Source of the DNA: Paraburkholderia elongata
GTDB lineage: Bacteria > Pseudomonadota > Gammaproteobacteria > Burkholderiales > Burkholderiaceae
Length of the DNA stretch: 64,000 nt
Direction of reading: 5' to 3'
Assembly: GCF_013177735.1 (NCBI RefSeq)
Contig: NZ_WOEZ01000055.1
Coordinates: 1-64,000, forward strand
Shown piece after piece: positions 54,589 to 62,650 of the stretch (positions are counted from its first letter, which is position 1; each line of letters opens with the position of its first letter). Below the pieces are notes generated by a model, which saw nothing but the letters and a program-made list of their open reading frames with translations, made no database searches and was not told where the DNA came from. Position numbers and translations under genes: made by a program.

Positions 54589-54656
54589 TTCACAGGTCGA
54601 TGTTCACAGGCTGAGGTTCACAGGCCGATGCTCAAGACCCGCATTCACAGGCCGGC
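54589..54656. repeat. 14-bp tandem repeat between glcE and glcF
   Basis: Three 14-base units TTCACAGGYYGANG start at 54589, 54603 and 54617, a diverged 13-base unit at 54631, and a last copy at 54644 that overlaps the glcE stop codon. The array fills the glcE-glcF gap where the glcF ribosome-binding site would be expected, so unit number could affect glcF translation. Confidence 0.75.
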
Positions 54657-55712
54657 ATAAAGGCGGCCGGGGTTGAAGAGGCCACGCGGGTCGAGTTGCT
54701 GCTTTAACTGCTGATGAAAGCGCAGCAGCGCTTGCGGCATCGGCGTGAACGGCTCGGCGTCCACACGTGGCGTGAAGCAGGTCGCATGGCCGCCTGCGGC
54801 GTGCGCGAGCTGGCGGATCGTTGCCGCGGGGGCGTCGCTTTTGAGCCAGCGTTGCGCGCCGGCCCAATCGAGCAGCGTGTCTCCGGGCAAGCGGGTCAGC
54901 GGCGAAGCATTCGGCAGCGAGAGGCGCCACAACGGGCGCGGGTCGTCGAAAAACGCCAGGCGGTGCTCGCGCAGAGCGTCCCAGAACCGCAGATCGAGTT
55001 CGGCGCCGCCGATGCGATCCACAGCCGAGGCCACCGACCCCAGGCCGCCTTCGAGCCGCACATGCAGGCGGCCGTCGACGTGAGCCGCGCCACCGATCGG
55101 CAACGCAGCCTTGCGCCACGCCGACAATTCGCGCAGCGCTTCGCCCACATCGAGATCGAGCGTGAGACTGCCGAGCGCGCGCGGCTTCGGCAACACCTTG
55201 AGCGACACCTCGGTGATCAGGCCGAGGCAGCCGAAGCTGCCGGCAAGCAGGCGCGAAACGTCGTAGCCCGCGACGTTCTTCATCACTTCGCCGCCAAAGC
55301 GCAGATGCTTCGCCTGACCGGTGATGACTCGGCAACCCAGCACGAAGTCGCGTACCGAACCGGACCACGGCCGGCGCGGACCGGCGAGGCCGGCAGCGAC
55401 CATGCCACCGACGGTGGCCGTGCCGTCAAACGTTGGCGGCTCACAGGACAGCATCTGACCGGCCGCGTCGAGCACGGCGTTCAGTTCGGCGACCGGCGTG
55501 CCGGCGCGCGCGGTGATCACGAGTTCAGTCGGATCATAGCTGACCACGCCGCGATGCGAGCGCGTGTCGATGTGCGTGCCTTGCACCGGACGGCCGAGAA
55601 AAGCCTTGCTGTTGCCGCCGCGAATCTTTAGCGGCGCACCGCTTGCCCACGCTTGCGAGACTTCGGCGACGAGCCGTTCGCTATCGTCCGTCGATATCGG
55701 TTCGATCAGCAT
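54645..55712 (-). CDS. glcE: glycolate oxidase FAD-binding subunit
   Basis: The second flavoprotein subunit of glycolate oxidase (355 residues). The PCMH-type FAD-binding region is seen in APLKIRGGNSKAFLGRP, GVVSYDPTELVITARAGTPVAELNAVLDAAGQMLSCEPPTFDGTATVGGMVAAGLAGPRRPWSGSVRDFVLG and NVAGYDVSRLLAGSFGCLGLITEVSLKVLPKP. The C-terminus ends LDPRGLFNPGRLY, common to this family. Its start overlaps the glcD stop by the ATGA arrangement, so the two flavoproteins are made together. Confidence 0.94.
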   Translation of the reverse strand: MLIEPISTDDSERLVAEVSQAWASGAPLKIRGGNSKAFLGRPVQGTHIDTRSHRGVVSYDPTELVITARAGTPVAELNAVLDAAGQMLSCEPPTFDGTATVGGMVAAGLAGPRRPWSGSVRDFVLGCRVITGQAKHLRFGGEVMKNVAGYDVSRLLAGSFGCLGLITEVSLKVLPKPRALGSLTLDLDVGEALRELSAWRKAALPIGGAAHVDGRLHVRLEGGLGSVASAVDRIGGAELDLRFWDALREHRLAFFDDPRPLWRLSLPNASPLTRLPGDTLLDWAGAQRWLKSDAPAATIRQLAHAAGGHATCFTPRVDAEPFTPMPQALLRFHQQLKQQLDPRGLFNPGRLYAGL

Positions 55713-57211
55713 CAGAAACGCTCCAGTTCAGGAAAGGGCAGTGCGCCGTGGTGGACATGCATCGAGCCGAATTCGGCGCAGCGGTGCAGGGTCGGCACGT
55801 TCTTGCCGGGGTTCAGGAGGCCGCCTGGATCGAAAGCGGCTTTCAGCGCGTGGAAAAAACTCAGTTCATCGCTATTGAACTGCGCGCACATCTGGTTGAT
55901 TTTTTCGCGGCCCACGCCGTGTTCGCCGGTGATGCTGCCGCCCACCGCCACGCACAGTTCGAGGATCTTCGCGCCGAGGGCTTCGGCGCGTTCGGTCTCG
56001 CCGGGCGCATTCGCGTCGAACAGGATCAGCGGATGCATGTTGCCGTCGCCGGCATGGAAGACGTTGGCCACACGCAAGCCATATTCGTTCGAGAGATCTT
56101 CGATGCCTTTGAGCACACGCGGCAATTCGCGGCGCGGGATCGTGCCGTCCATGCAGTAGTAATCCGGCGAGATGCGGCCCACTGCCGGGAATGCGTTCTT
56201 GCGGCCGGCCCAGAAGCGCTGGCGTTCGGCTTCGTCTTTCGCGAGGCGGATATCGGTGGCGCCCGCCGCGCGCAGCAGCGCCTCGACTCGTTCCACGTCG
56301 TCCTGCACGTCGCTTTCCACGCCGTCGACTTCGCACAGCAGGATCGCTTCAGCATCGACTGGATAGCCTGCGTGGATGAAGTCTTCCGCCGCGCGGATCG
56401 CGAGGTTGTCCATCATTTCGAGGCCGCCAGGGATCACGCCCGCCCCGATGATCTGTGCGACCGCGGCGCCCGCTTTCTCGACGTCGTCGAAACTGGCGAG
56501 CAGCACCTTCGCGCTTTGCGGCTTGGTGAGCAGCTTCACGGTGACTTCGGTGACGATGCCGAGCATGCCTTCCGAGCCGGTGAAGAGCGCGAGGAAATCG
56601 AAACCGGGCGCGTCCAGCGCATCCGAGCCGAGCGTGATGCGCTCGCCGTCGATGGTGAGAATCTCGAGCTTCAGGATGTTGTTGACGGTCAGTCCGTACT
56701 TCAGGCAGTGCACGCCGCCCGCGTTTTCCGCGACGTTGCCGCCAATCGAGCAGGCGATCTGCGACGAGGGGTCCGGCGCGTAATACATGCCATGGGGCGC
56801 GGCCGCCTGCGAGATCGCGAGGTTGCGCACGCCGGGTTGCACGCGGGCAATGCCGGCCTCGGGATCGACTTCGAGAATCCGGTTAAAACGCGCCATCACC
56901 AGCAGAATGCCTTTGTCCAACGGCAATGCGCCGCCCGACAAACCGGTGCCGGCGCCGCGCGCGACCACGGGAATCTTTTGCACATTGGCGAATTTCAGCA
57001 GCGCCTCAACCTGTTCGACCTTGTCGGGCAGGGCGACCAGCATCGGCGTCGCGCGATAGGCGGCGAGGCCGTCGCATTCGAACGGGCGCAAATCTTCCTG
57101 TTCATAGAGGAGTTGCAGGTCGGGGATCAGCGCTTGCAACTGCGCGACGACTGTGGATTTATCGTGCGTCGCGAGCGCGCCGTCAATGCGCTCGTCGTAG
57201 TGATAGCTCAT
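55712..57211 (-). CDS. glcD: glycolate oxidase FAD-linked subunit
   Basis: The catalytic FAD subunit of glycolate oxidase (499 residues), converting glycolate (or D-lactate) to glyoxylate. FAD-binding motifs: PVVARGAGTGLSGGALPL, PGVRNLAISQAAAPHGMYYAPDPSSQIACSIGGNVAENAGG, and GSEGMLGIVTEVTVKLL. The C-terminal cap shows FHAGDGNMHPLILFD, GGSITGEHGVGREK and LKAAFDPGGLLNPGKN. First gene of the glcDEFGB operon; its promoter lies in the 250-base gap shared with the divergent regulator gene. Confidence 0.95.
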   Translation of the reverse strand: MSYHYDERIDGALATHDKSTVVAQLQALIPDLQLLYEQEDLRPFECDGLAAYRATPMLVALPDKVEQVEALLKFANVQKIPVVARGAGTGLSGGALPLDKGILLVMARFNRILEVDPEAGIARVQPGVRNLAISQAAAPHGMYYAPDPSSQIACSIGGNVAENAGGVHCLKYGLTVNNILKLEILTIDGERITLGSDALDAPGFDFLALFTGSEGMLGIVTEVTVKLLTKPQSAKVLLASFDDVEKAGAAVAQIIGAGVIPGGLEMMDNLAIRAAEDFIHAGYPVDAEAILLCEVDGVESDVQDDVERVEALLRAAGATDIRLAKDEAERQRFWAGRKNAFPAVGRISPDYYCMDGTIPRRELPRVLKGIEDLSNEYGLRVANVFHAGDGNMHPLILFDANAPGETERAEALGAKILELCVAVGGSITGEHGVGREKINQMCAQFNSDELSFFHALKAAFDPGGLLNPGKNVPTLHRCAEFGSMHVHHGALPFPELERF

Positions 57212-57242
57212 GTGGGAGTCTCCTGGAGCCGCGCCAACCTGG

Positions 57243-57253
57243 TGGTCAGACCC
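57243..57253. promoter_or_regulatory. FadR-type operator-like site, near match
   Basis: TGGTCAGACCC matches the TGGTNNNACCA pattern of FadR-subfamily regulators at 7 of the 8 defined positions. It is 31 bases upstream of glcD and could be a repression or activation site for the operon. Confidence 0.55.
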
Positions 57254-57329
57254 GTGGGCACGGGTGCGCGAGCGTGTCTCAGGCGGGATTGTTGCGGCTA
57301 TGGGGGGCGCTGTCGACGGGTGCGGTAAG

Positions 57330-57340
57330 TGGTCGTACCA
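57330..57340. promoter_or_regulatory. FadR-type operator TGGTCGTACCA
   Basis: A perfect TGGT-N3-ACCA dyad in the glcD-glcC gap, about 120 bases from either start codon. It is the expected binding pattern for the FadR/GlcC/PdhR group and is nearly identical to the copy at 57439. Confidence 0.75.
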
Positions 57341-57360
57341 GTTTTTGATTTGATGATTTC

Positions 57361-57418
57361 GGAGTCGATATGCTGAGCACCTTGATATAAATGGCTCATG
57401 GAGGACATATCCGACTCC
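57361..57418. repeat. inverted repeat between the two glc operators
   Basis: GGAGTCGATATG (57361-57372) and CATATCCGACTCC (57406-57418) form a 12-bp inverted repeat with one bulged base and a 33-base spacer, lying between the two perfect TGGTNNNACCA sites. It could be a binding site for a second regulator or loop the region. Confidence 0.55.
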
Positions 57419-57438
57419 AGCGTGTTAGAATTTCACAG

Positions 57439-57449
57439 TGGTCATACCA
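57439..57449. promoter_or_regulatory. FadR-type operator TGGTCATACCA at the regulator start
   Basis: A second perfect dyad, 13 bases before the glcC start codon at 57462, in the position of the ribosome-binding site. Binding here would shut off the regulator gene itself (autoregulation). Confidence 0.75.
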
Positions 57450-57461
57450 GTTGGAATTGCA

Positions 57462-58229
57462 ATGCAAACAGCGGATCAGGAAAGCTCGCGGCAGGTGGCG
57501 GACGTTGTCGCCGAGCGTATCGAACGATTGATCGTCGACGGTGTGCTGAAAACGGGGCAGGCGCTGCCGTCCGAGCGGCGCCTCACCGACAAGCTCGGCG
57601 TATCGCGCACGGCGCTGCGCGAGGGGCTCAAACTCTTGCGGGCGCGCGGCATCATCGAGACCTCGCACGGCAAGGGCTCGTTTGTCGCCAGCCTCACCGC
57701 GCAACCCACGCTCACGCCGATGATGCATCTGCTCGGCTCGCAGCCGCGCACGCTCTACGATCTGTTCGAAGTACGCGCCTTGCTCGAAGCGGAATCCGCA
57801 CGGCTTGCGGCGCTGCGCGGCACGCCCGCCGACTTCGTGCTGATCACGCGCCGCTACGAGGAAATGCTCGCAGCGCACGGCAAGGAGACCAGCGCGTCCA
57901 CCCACGCGCGGCTCGATCATGCGTTTCACCTCGCGATTTGCGAGGCCTCGCATAACCCGGTGCTGGTGCATACCTTGAGTACGCTGACCGATCTGCTGTT
58001 GAGTTCGGTTTTCGCTTCGGTGAACAATCTCTATCACCGCGAGCCGCAAAAACGTGTGATCGATCGTCAGCATGCACGGCTCTACAACGCCGTGACCGGC
58101 AAGCTGCCCGAACAGGCGCGCAAGGCCGCGGCCGATCATATCGCCAGCGTATGCGCGAACCTGCGGGAAATCGAACAGGAAGAGCAGCGGCTCGTGCGCG
58201 CAACGCTGCGGCTGGAGGGTTGGGAGTAA
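57462..58229 (+). CDS. glcC: FadR/GntR-family regulator of the glc operon
   Basis: A 255-residue GntR regulator of the FadR subfamily, divergent from glcDEFGB, and so the likely glycolate-responsive regulator. The winged helix-turn-helix occupies residues 10-75 (VADVVAERIERLIVDGVLKTGQALPSERRLTDKLGVSRTALREGLKLLRARGIIET). The C-terminal FCD effector domain shows DLFEVRALLEAESARLAA, ARLDHAFHLAICEASHNPVLVHTLSTL and RQHARLYNAV, with the Asp and His residues that usually bind a metal and carboxylate ligand. The ATG at 57462 is preferred over the GTG at 57438. Relatives such as LldR or PdhR would look similar; context favours GlcC. Confidence 0.88.
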   Translation: MQTADQESSRQVADVVAERIERLIVDGVLKTGQALPSERRLTDKLGVSRTALREGLKLLRARGIIETSHGKGSFVASLTAQPTLTPMMHLLGSQPRTLYDLFEVRALLEAESARLAALRGTPADFVLITRRYEEMLAAHGKETSASTHARLDHAFHLAICEASHNPVLVHTLSTLTDLLLSSVFASVNNLYHREPQKRVIDRQHARLYNAVTGKLPEQARKAAADHIASVCANLREIEQEEQRLVRATLRLEGWE

Positions 58230-58366
58230 TCGGCGCGGTTGCGCGGGCGCAGGCCGCGAAACTGCCATAGCGGCAGCGCGAACGCGTGCCGGCGCTTTAC
58301 AAGCTTTCCAAGCTTTACAATCGGGCATCGACACAGGAAATCGCGTGTTCCTCACGCATGCACACC

Positions 58367-59242
58367 ATGCCTACCATCAGCGAACTTTTCGTCTATCCGA
58401 TCAAATCCTGCGCCGGCATCGCGCTCAATGAAGCGCGCCTGCTCGCCACCGGCCTCGAATACGATCGATGCTGGATGGTCACGGACCCGAGCGGTGCGAT
58501 GCTCACGCAGCGCGCGTATCCCCGCATGGCGCTGATCAAGGTCGAGATCGGCGAACATGAACTCGTGATCCGCGCGCCGGGCCTGAGCGAGCTGCGCACG
58601 CCGCTCGACGCCGCCGGACTCGGCGCGCCGCAAAAGGTGCAAACCGAGGTCTGGGGCGACGCGGCCCAGGGGCTCGACACCGGTGAAGAAAGCGCCGCAT
58701 GGTTTTCAGCGTTTCTCGGCGTGCCGGCGCGGCTTCTGCGCTTCAATCCCGAGCGCGAGCGGATTGTCGATCCGGAGTACACCGGTAGCGTCGGCGGCGC
58801 CACCACGCATTTCGCCGATGGTTTTCCGCTGCTGGTGATCGGCCAGGCCTCGCTCGACGATCTGAATGTGCGGCTGAACAGTAAGGGCGCACCGTCGATT
58901 CCGATCGACCGGTTTCGGCCCAATGTCGTGTTGACGGGGCTCGATGCGTACGAAGAGGATTACGTGGAGAGTTTGAATATCGACGGAGCAGAGGATCGGG
59001 CCGTGCAATTGCAACTGGTCAAGCTGTGCTCGCGCTGTCCGATGCCGACCATCGATCAGGCGAAGGGCGCGCCCGATCCCGCTTGGCCGAACGAACCCAC
59101 CGACACCATGAGCCTCTACCGGGCGAATCCGCAGCGAAATGGTGCACTGACGTTCGGCAACAATGCAGTCGTCGCGCGTGGAGCCGGGACGTGGCTGCGC
59201 GTCGGGCAAGCGGTCGAAGCCGAATTGGGCTTTGGTGATTAG
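58367..59242 (+). CDS. MOSC-domain protein (YcbX-like)
   Basis: A 291-residue protein with the N-terminal beta-barrel (ISELFVYPIKSCAGIALNEARL) and C-terminal MOSC domain of the YcbX/mARC group, molybdenum-cofactor enzymes that reduce N-hydroxylated bases and similar compounds. The domain shows HFADGFPLLVIGQASLDDLN, IPIDRFRPNVVLTG, the cofactor-ligand Cys region KLCSRCPMPTID and RNGALTFGNNAVV. The C-terminal [2Fe-2S] ferredoxin domain of E. coli YcbX is absent, so electrons must come from another protein. The start is uncertain (58286, 58358 or 58367). The neighbouring nitrate reductase gene also encodes a molybdoenzyme. Confidence 0.86.
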   Translation: MPTISELFVYPIKSCAGIALNEARLLATGLEYDRCWMVTDPSGAMLTQRAYPRMALIKVEIGEHELVIRAPGLSELRTPLDAAGLGAPQKVQTEVWGDAAQGLDTGEESAAWFSAFLGVPARLLRFNPERERIVDPEYTGSVGGATTHFADGFPLLVIGQASLDDLNVRLNSKGAPSIPIDRFRPNVVLTGLDAYEEDYVESLNIDGAEDRAVQLQLVKLCSRCPMPTIDQAKGAPDPAWPNEPTDTMSLYRANPQRNGALTFGNNAVVARGAGTWLRVGQAVEAELGFGD

Positions 59243-59464
59243 GCTGGGGCTCAGGGCAGCACTGAGCTGAACGCCGGGATCGGCGCATAGGGCGGCACAC
59301 GCATAGTGTGCTCGCCGTCTGTCGCTCGCACGGGCACAGTGCTGCGTCGCACCATCCTTGTGCTTTGCTGCATCAATTCGTGACTCACGCTCCGTTCGCC
59401 GCTCACTCGTCTAATTCGCCGCAAAGGCCCGCGCCACGGCGCTGCAGCTCACATTTCGCACGCT

Positions 59465-59480
59465 TGGCACGGGCCTTGCG
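59465..59480 (+). promoter_or_regulatory. sigma-54 promoter upstream of nirB
   Basis: TGGCACGGGCCTTGCG fits the -24/-12 consensus TGGCACG-N4-TTGCW at all but the last base, with the GG and GC elements at the right spacing. Transcription would begin near 59490, about 200 bases before nirB. It implies control by RpoN with an activator such as NtrC. Confidence 0.85.
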
Positions 59481-59494
59481 TTAAGCGTTGCCAT

Positions 59495-59512
59495 CGGATC
59501 AACGTGGATCCG
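59495..59512 (+). promoter_or_regulatory. hexaloop hairpin at the 5' end of the nirB leader
   Basis: CGGATC (59495-59500) pairs with GATCCG (59507-59512), closing the six-base loop AACGTG, which has A at loop position 1 and G at position 4. This is the loop pattern recognised by ANTAR-domain antiterminators such as NasR and NasT. It would start within a few bases of the RNA 5' end. Confidence 0.7.
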
Positions 59513-59558
59513 GCGCGAGCGCAACAACATGGCACTCGCTGCAGCACAGGTCAGGACA

Positions 59559-59613
59559 ACGGCGTCCCCCGAATTCAGTCATCGACTGGGTTCGCGGGGC
59601 GCCGTTTTTATTT
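59559..59613 (+). terminator. intrinsic terminator inside the nirB leader (attenuator)
   Basis: ACGGCGTCCCCCGAA (59559-59573) pairs with TTCGCGGGGCGCCGT (59591-59605) with one mismatch and one wobble; inside it CAGTC pairs with GACTG. A run of five T, then A and three T, follows. It lies 77 bases before nirB and no gene ends here, so it must regulate the genes downstream. Confidence 0.85.
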
Positions 59614-59689
59614 CCGGAATCGCTTTCGCCAGATGCCACACGTCAGCGACCGAAGCACAGCAAGCACAGAACACTGAGGAACCGCGGTC

Positions 59690-62230
59690 ATGAAAATCAT
59701 CGTTATCGGTCACGGGATGGTCGGCCACAAACTGGTCGAATGCCTGGCACAAGACGCGGCGCATGGCCTCGATATCACTGTGCTGTGCGAAGAATCCCGG
59801 CCGGCATACGACCGTGTGCATCTGTCCGAATTCTTCGCGGGCAAGACGGCGGACGACCTGTCGCTCGTCGAGCCGGGTTTCTTCGAACGCCAGAACGTCT
59901 TGCTGAAGCTGAATGCAAAAGCAGTGGCGATCGATCGCGACGCGCGCACCGTGACGGTATCGACCGGTGAGACGTTACCGTATGACAAGCTGGTGTTCGC
60001 CACGGGCTCCTATCCGTTCGTGCCGCCCGTGCAAGGCCGCGAGCGGGCCGACTGTTTCGTCTATCGCACCATCGACGACCTCGAAGCCATGCAGGAATGC
60101 GGCGCCCGCTCGAAGACCGGCACGGTGGTCGGCGGCGGTCTGCTCGGTCTCGAATGCGCGAAGGCATTGCGCGACATGGGCCTGCAAACGCACGTGGTCG
60201 AATTCGCGCCGCGCCTGATGGCGGTGCAGGTGGATGAAGGCGGCGGCCGCGTGCTGCGCACCAAGATCGAGGAACTCGGCGTGACGGTCCACACGCAGAA
60301 GAACACCTCGGCGATTGTCGATGGCGAGAACGGCACGCACCGCATGCAATTCGCCGACGGCAGCTTCCTCGACACCGACATGATCGTGTTCTCCGCGGGC
60401 ATTCGTCCGCGTGACGATCTCGCCCGCGCGAGCGGCCTCGCGCTCGGCGAGCGCGGCGGCATCGTGATCGACAACGCGTGCCGCACCAGCGACCCGCACA
60501 TCTACGCGATCGGCGAGTGTGCGCTGTGGAACGGCCAACTGTTCGGCCTCGTTGCGCCCGGTTATGACATGGCGCGCACGGTGGCGAAGCAACTGCTCGG
60601 CGACTCGGCAGAATTCGCCGGCGCCGATATGAGCACCAAGTTGAAGCTGATGGGCGTGGACGTTGCCAGCATCGGCGACGCGCACGGCAACACGCGCGGC
60701 AGTCGCGCGTATCAGTTCAGCGACGAACGCAAGCAGGTCTACAAGAAGCTGGTGGTGTCCGAGTGCGGCAAGTATCTGCTCGGCGGCGTGATGGTGGGCG
60801 ACGCGAGCGAATACGGCACGCTGCTGCAGATGATGCTGAACCGGATCGAGTTGCCGAAGTCGCCTGAATTCCTGATCCTGCCGTCGTCCGACGGTCAGGC
60901 GAAGCCGGCGCTCGGCGTTGAGGCATTGCCCGCCGGCGCGCAGATCTGTTCGTGCAACAACGTCTCGAAGGGGGACCTGTGCGCCGCCGTCTGCGCGGGC
61001 GCGACCGACATCGGCGCGCTGAAGTGCGCGACCCAGGCCGGCACCTCGTGCGGCGGCTGCGTGCCGCTCGTCACGCAGGTGATGAAAGCAGAGATGAAAA
61101 AGCAAGGCCTCGCGGTCAACAACCACTTGTGCGAACACTTCCCGTATTCGCGCCAGGAGTTGTATCACATCGTGCGCGTAGAGGGCGTGCGCAGCTTCGG
61201 CGAATTGCTGGCGAAGCACGGACACGGCCTCGGCTGCGACATCTGCAAGCCGGCCGTGGCGAGCATCTTCGCCTCGTGCTGGAACGAATTCGTGCTGAAG
61301 AAGGAGCACGCCTCGCTGCAGGACACCAACGATTATTACCTCGCCAACATCCAGCGCGATGGCACCTATTCAGTTGTGCCACGCATGGCAGGTGGGGAAG
61401 TGACGCCTGACGGCTTGATCGCGGTCGGTCAGGTCGCGAAGAAATACGGCCTGTACACGAAGATCACCGGCGGCCAGCGGGTCGACCTGTTCGGCGCGCG
61501 GGTCGAGCAACTGCCGTTCATCTGGGAAGAACTGATCGCGGCCGGTTTCGAGTCCGGCCATGCGTATGGCAAATCGCTGCGCACCGTTAAGTCGTGCGTC
61601 GGTTCGACGTGGTGCCGCTACGGCGTCGGCGATTCGGTGGGCCTCGCGGTGGAGCTTGAGAACCGCTACAAGGGCCTGCGTACGCCGCACAAGATCAAGT
61701 TCGGCGTATCCGGCTGCACTCGCGAATGCGCGGAAGCGCAGGGCAAGGACGTGGGCATCATCGCCACCGAGAAGGGCTGGAATCTCTACGTCTGCGGCAA
61801 CGGCGGCATGAAACCACGCCATGCCGAATTGCTCGCCTCGGATCTCGATAAGGAAACGCTGGTGCGCTACATCGACCGCTTCCTGATGTTCTACGTGCGC
61901 ACGGCCGACCGTCTGCAACGCACCAGCGTATGGCGCGACAACCTCGAAGGCGGCCTCGGGTATCTGATCGACGTGGTCGTCAACGATCACCTGGGCGTGG
62001 CCGCGGAGCTCGAAGTGGAAATGCAGCACGTGGTCGACACCTACGAATGCGAATGGAAGAAGGCCGTCACCGATCCTGAAACGCGCAAGCGCTTCCGTCA
62101 CTTCGTCAACAGCGGCGAGCCGGACAGCAATGTCGCCTTCGTCGAGGAACGCGGCCAGATCCGGCCTGCGACGACGGCCGAGCGGCGTTCGAAGCTCGCT
62201 TCGATTCCTGTGGTTGTCGAAACCGTTTGA
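59690..62230 (+). CDS. nirB: assimilatory nitrite reductase (NAD(P)H), large subunit
   Basis: Reduces nitrite to ammonium with six electrons from NAD(P)H. At 846 residues it has all expected parts. The FAD motif VIGHGMVGHKL is at residues 4-14 and the NAD(P)H motif VVGGGLLGLECAKAL near 146. BFD-like [2Fe-2S] cysteines (ICSCNNVSKGDLCAAV, SCGGCVP) lie near 420-460. The sirohaem/[4Fe-4S] cysteines are KSCVGSTWCRYG near 633 and GCTRECAEAQGKDVG near 675. First gene of nirB-nirD-nasA, behind the attenuated leader. Confidence 0.96.
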   Translation: MKIIVIGHGMVGHKLVECLAQDAAHGLDITVLCEESRPAYDRVHLSEFFAGKTADDLSLVEPGFFERQNVLLKLNAKAVAIDRDARTVTVSTGETLPYDKLVFATGSYPFVPPVQGRERADCFVYRTIDDLEAMQECGARSKTGTVVGGGLLGLECAKALRDMGLQTHVVEFAPRLMAVQVDEGGGRVLRTKIEELGVTVHTQKNTSAIVDGENGTHRMQFADGSFLDTDMIVFSAGIRPRDDLARASGLALGERGGIVIDNACRTSDPHIYAIGECALWNGQLFGLVAPGYDMARTVAKQLLGDSAEFAGADMSTKLKLMGVDVASIGDAHGNTRGSRAYQFSDERKQVYKKLVVSECGKYLLGGVMVGDASEYGTLLQMMLNRIELPKSPEFLILPSSDGQAKPALGVEALPAGAQICSCNNVSKGDLCAAVCAGATDIGALKCATQAGTSCGGCVPLVTQVMKAEMKKQGLAVNNHLCEHFPYSRQELYHIVRVEGVRSFGELLAKHGHGLGCDICKPAVASIFASCWNEFVLKKEHASLQDTNDYYLANIQRDGTYSVVPRMAGGEVTPDGLIAVGQVAKKYGLYTKITGGQRVDLFGARVEQLPFIWEELIAAGFESGHAYGKSLRTVKSCVGSTWCRYGVGDSVGLAVELENRYKGLRTPHKIKFGVSGCTRECAEAQGKDVGIIATEKGWNLYVCGNGGMKPRHAELLASDLDKETLVRYIDRFLMFYVRTADRLQRTSVWRDNLEGGLGYLIDVVVNDHLGVAAELEVEMQHVVDTYECEWKKAVTDPETRKRFRHFVNSGEPDSNVAFVEERGQIRPATTAERRSKLASIPVVVETV

Positions 62231-62264
62231 TTCTTTTTTGTGTCATTCACTGAGGACTTCCGTC

Positions 62265-62618
62265 ATGAACCTTGACCGCCTTCCGCTCACCTGGACGCCG
62301 ATTTGCCCGCTCGATGAGATCGTCCCAAACACGGGCGTGTGCGCGCTCGTCAACGGCGAGCAAGTGGCGGTATTTCATGTGGACAACGGCGACGCGGACA
62401 CCGTCGTGTATGCGATCGAAAACTACGATCCGGGCTCGCAAGCGGCCGTGCTCTCGCGCGGGTTAATCGGCAATCTCGGCGAGCGCCTCGTGGTCGCCTC
62501 GCCGATCTACAAGCATCACTTCGATCTGCGCACCGGCGAGTGCCTCGAAACACCGGCGTATTCCGTCAGCGCGTACGCCGCGCGGGTGGAAAGCGGGCAG
62601 GTGTGGGTCGCGATGTGA
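62265..62618 (+). CDS. nirD: nitrite reductase (NAD(P)H), small subunit
   Basis: A Rieske-like small subunit (117 residues) that supports NirB. The start at 62265 (MNLDRLPLTWTPICPLDEI) has TGAGGA nine bases upstream. The fold is Rieske-type, but the two Cys-x-His cluster ligands are replaced (AIENYDPGSQA and SPIYKHHFDLRTGECLE), which is usual for NirD of the assimilatory system, so it carries no iron-sulfur cluster. It lies 34 bases after nirB and just before nasA. Confidence 0.94.
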   Translation: MNLDRLPLTWTPICPLDEIVPNTGVCALVNGEQVAVFHVDNGDADTVVYAIENYDPGSQAAVLSRGLIGNLGERLVVASPIYKHHFDLRTGECLETPAYSVSAYAARVESGQVWVAM

Positions 62619-62650
62619 GTCACTGATTTTTTGTTCAATCTCCTCGAACG

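Larger units (their letters stand above)
59243..59689 (+). promoter_or_regulatory. nirB upstream region and leader
   Basis: No protein gene is supported. It contains a sigma-54 promoter, then a leader of about 200 bases with a hexaloop hairpin and a strong intrinsic terminator before the nirB start (each listed separately). The stretch 59243-59460 has no clear site; an NtrC-type enhancer is expected there but was not recognised by eye. Confidence 0.7.

Noticed and set aside
59488..59970. 160-codon plus-strand open frame across the nirB leader
   Set aside because: It overlaps nirB in another frame and passes through the terminator hairpin; the leader is better explained as regulatory RNA.
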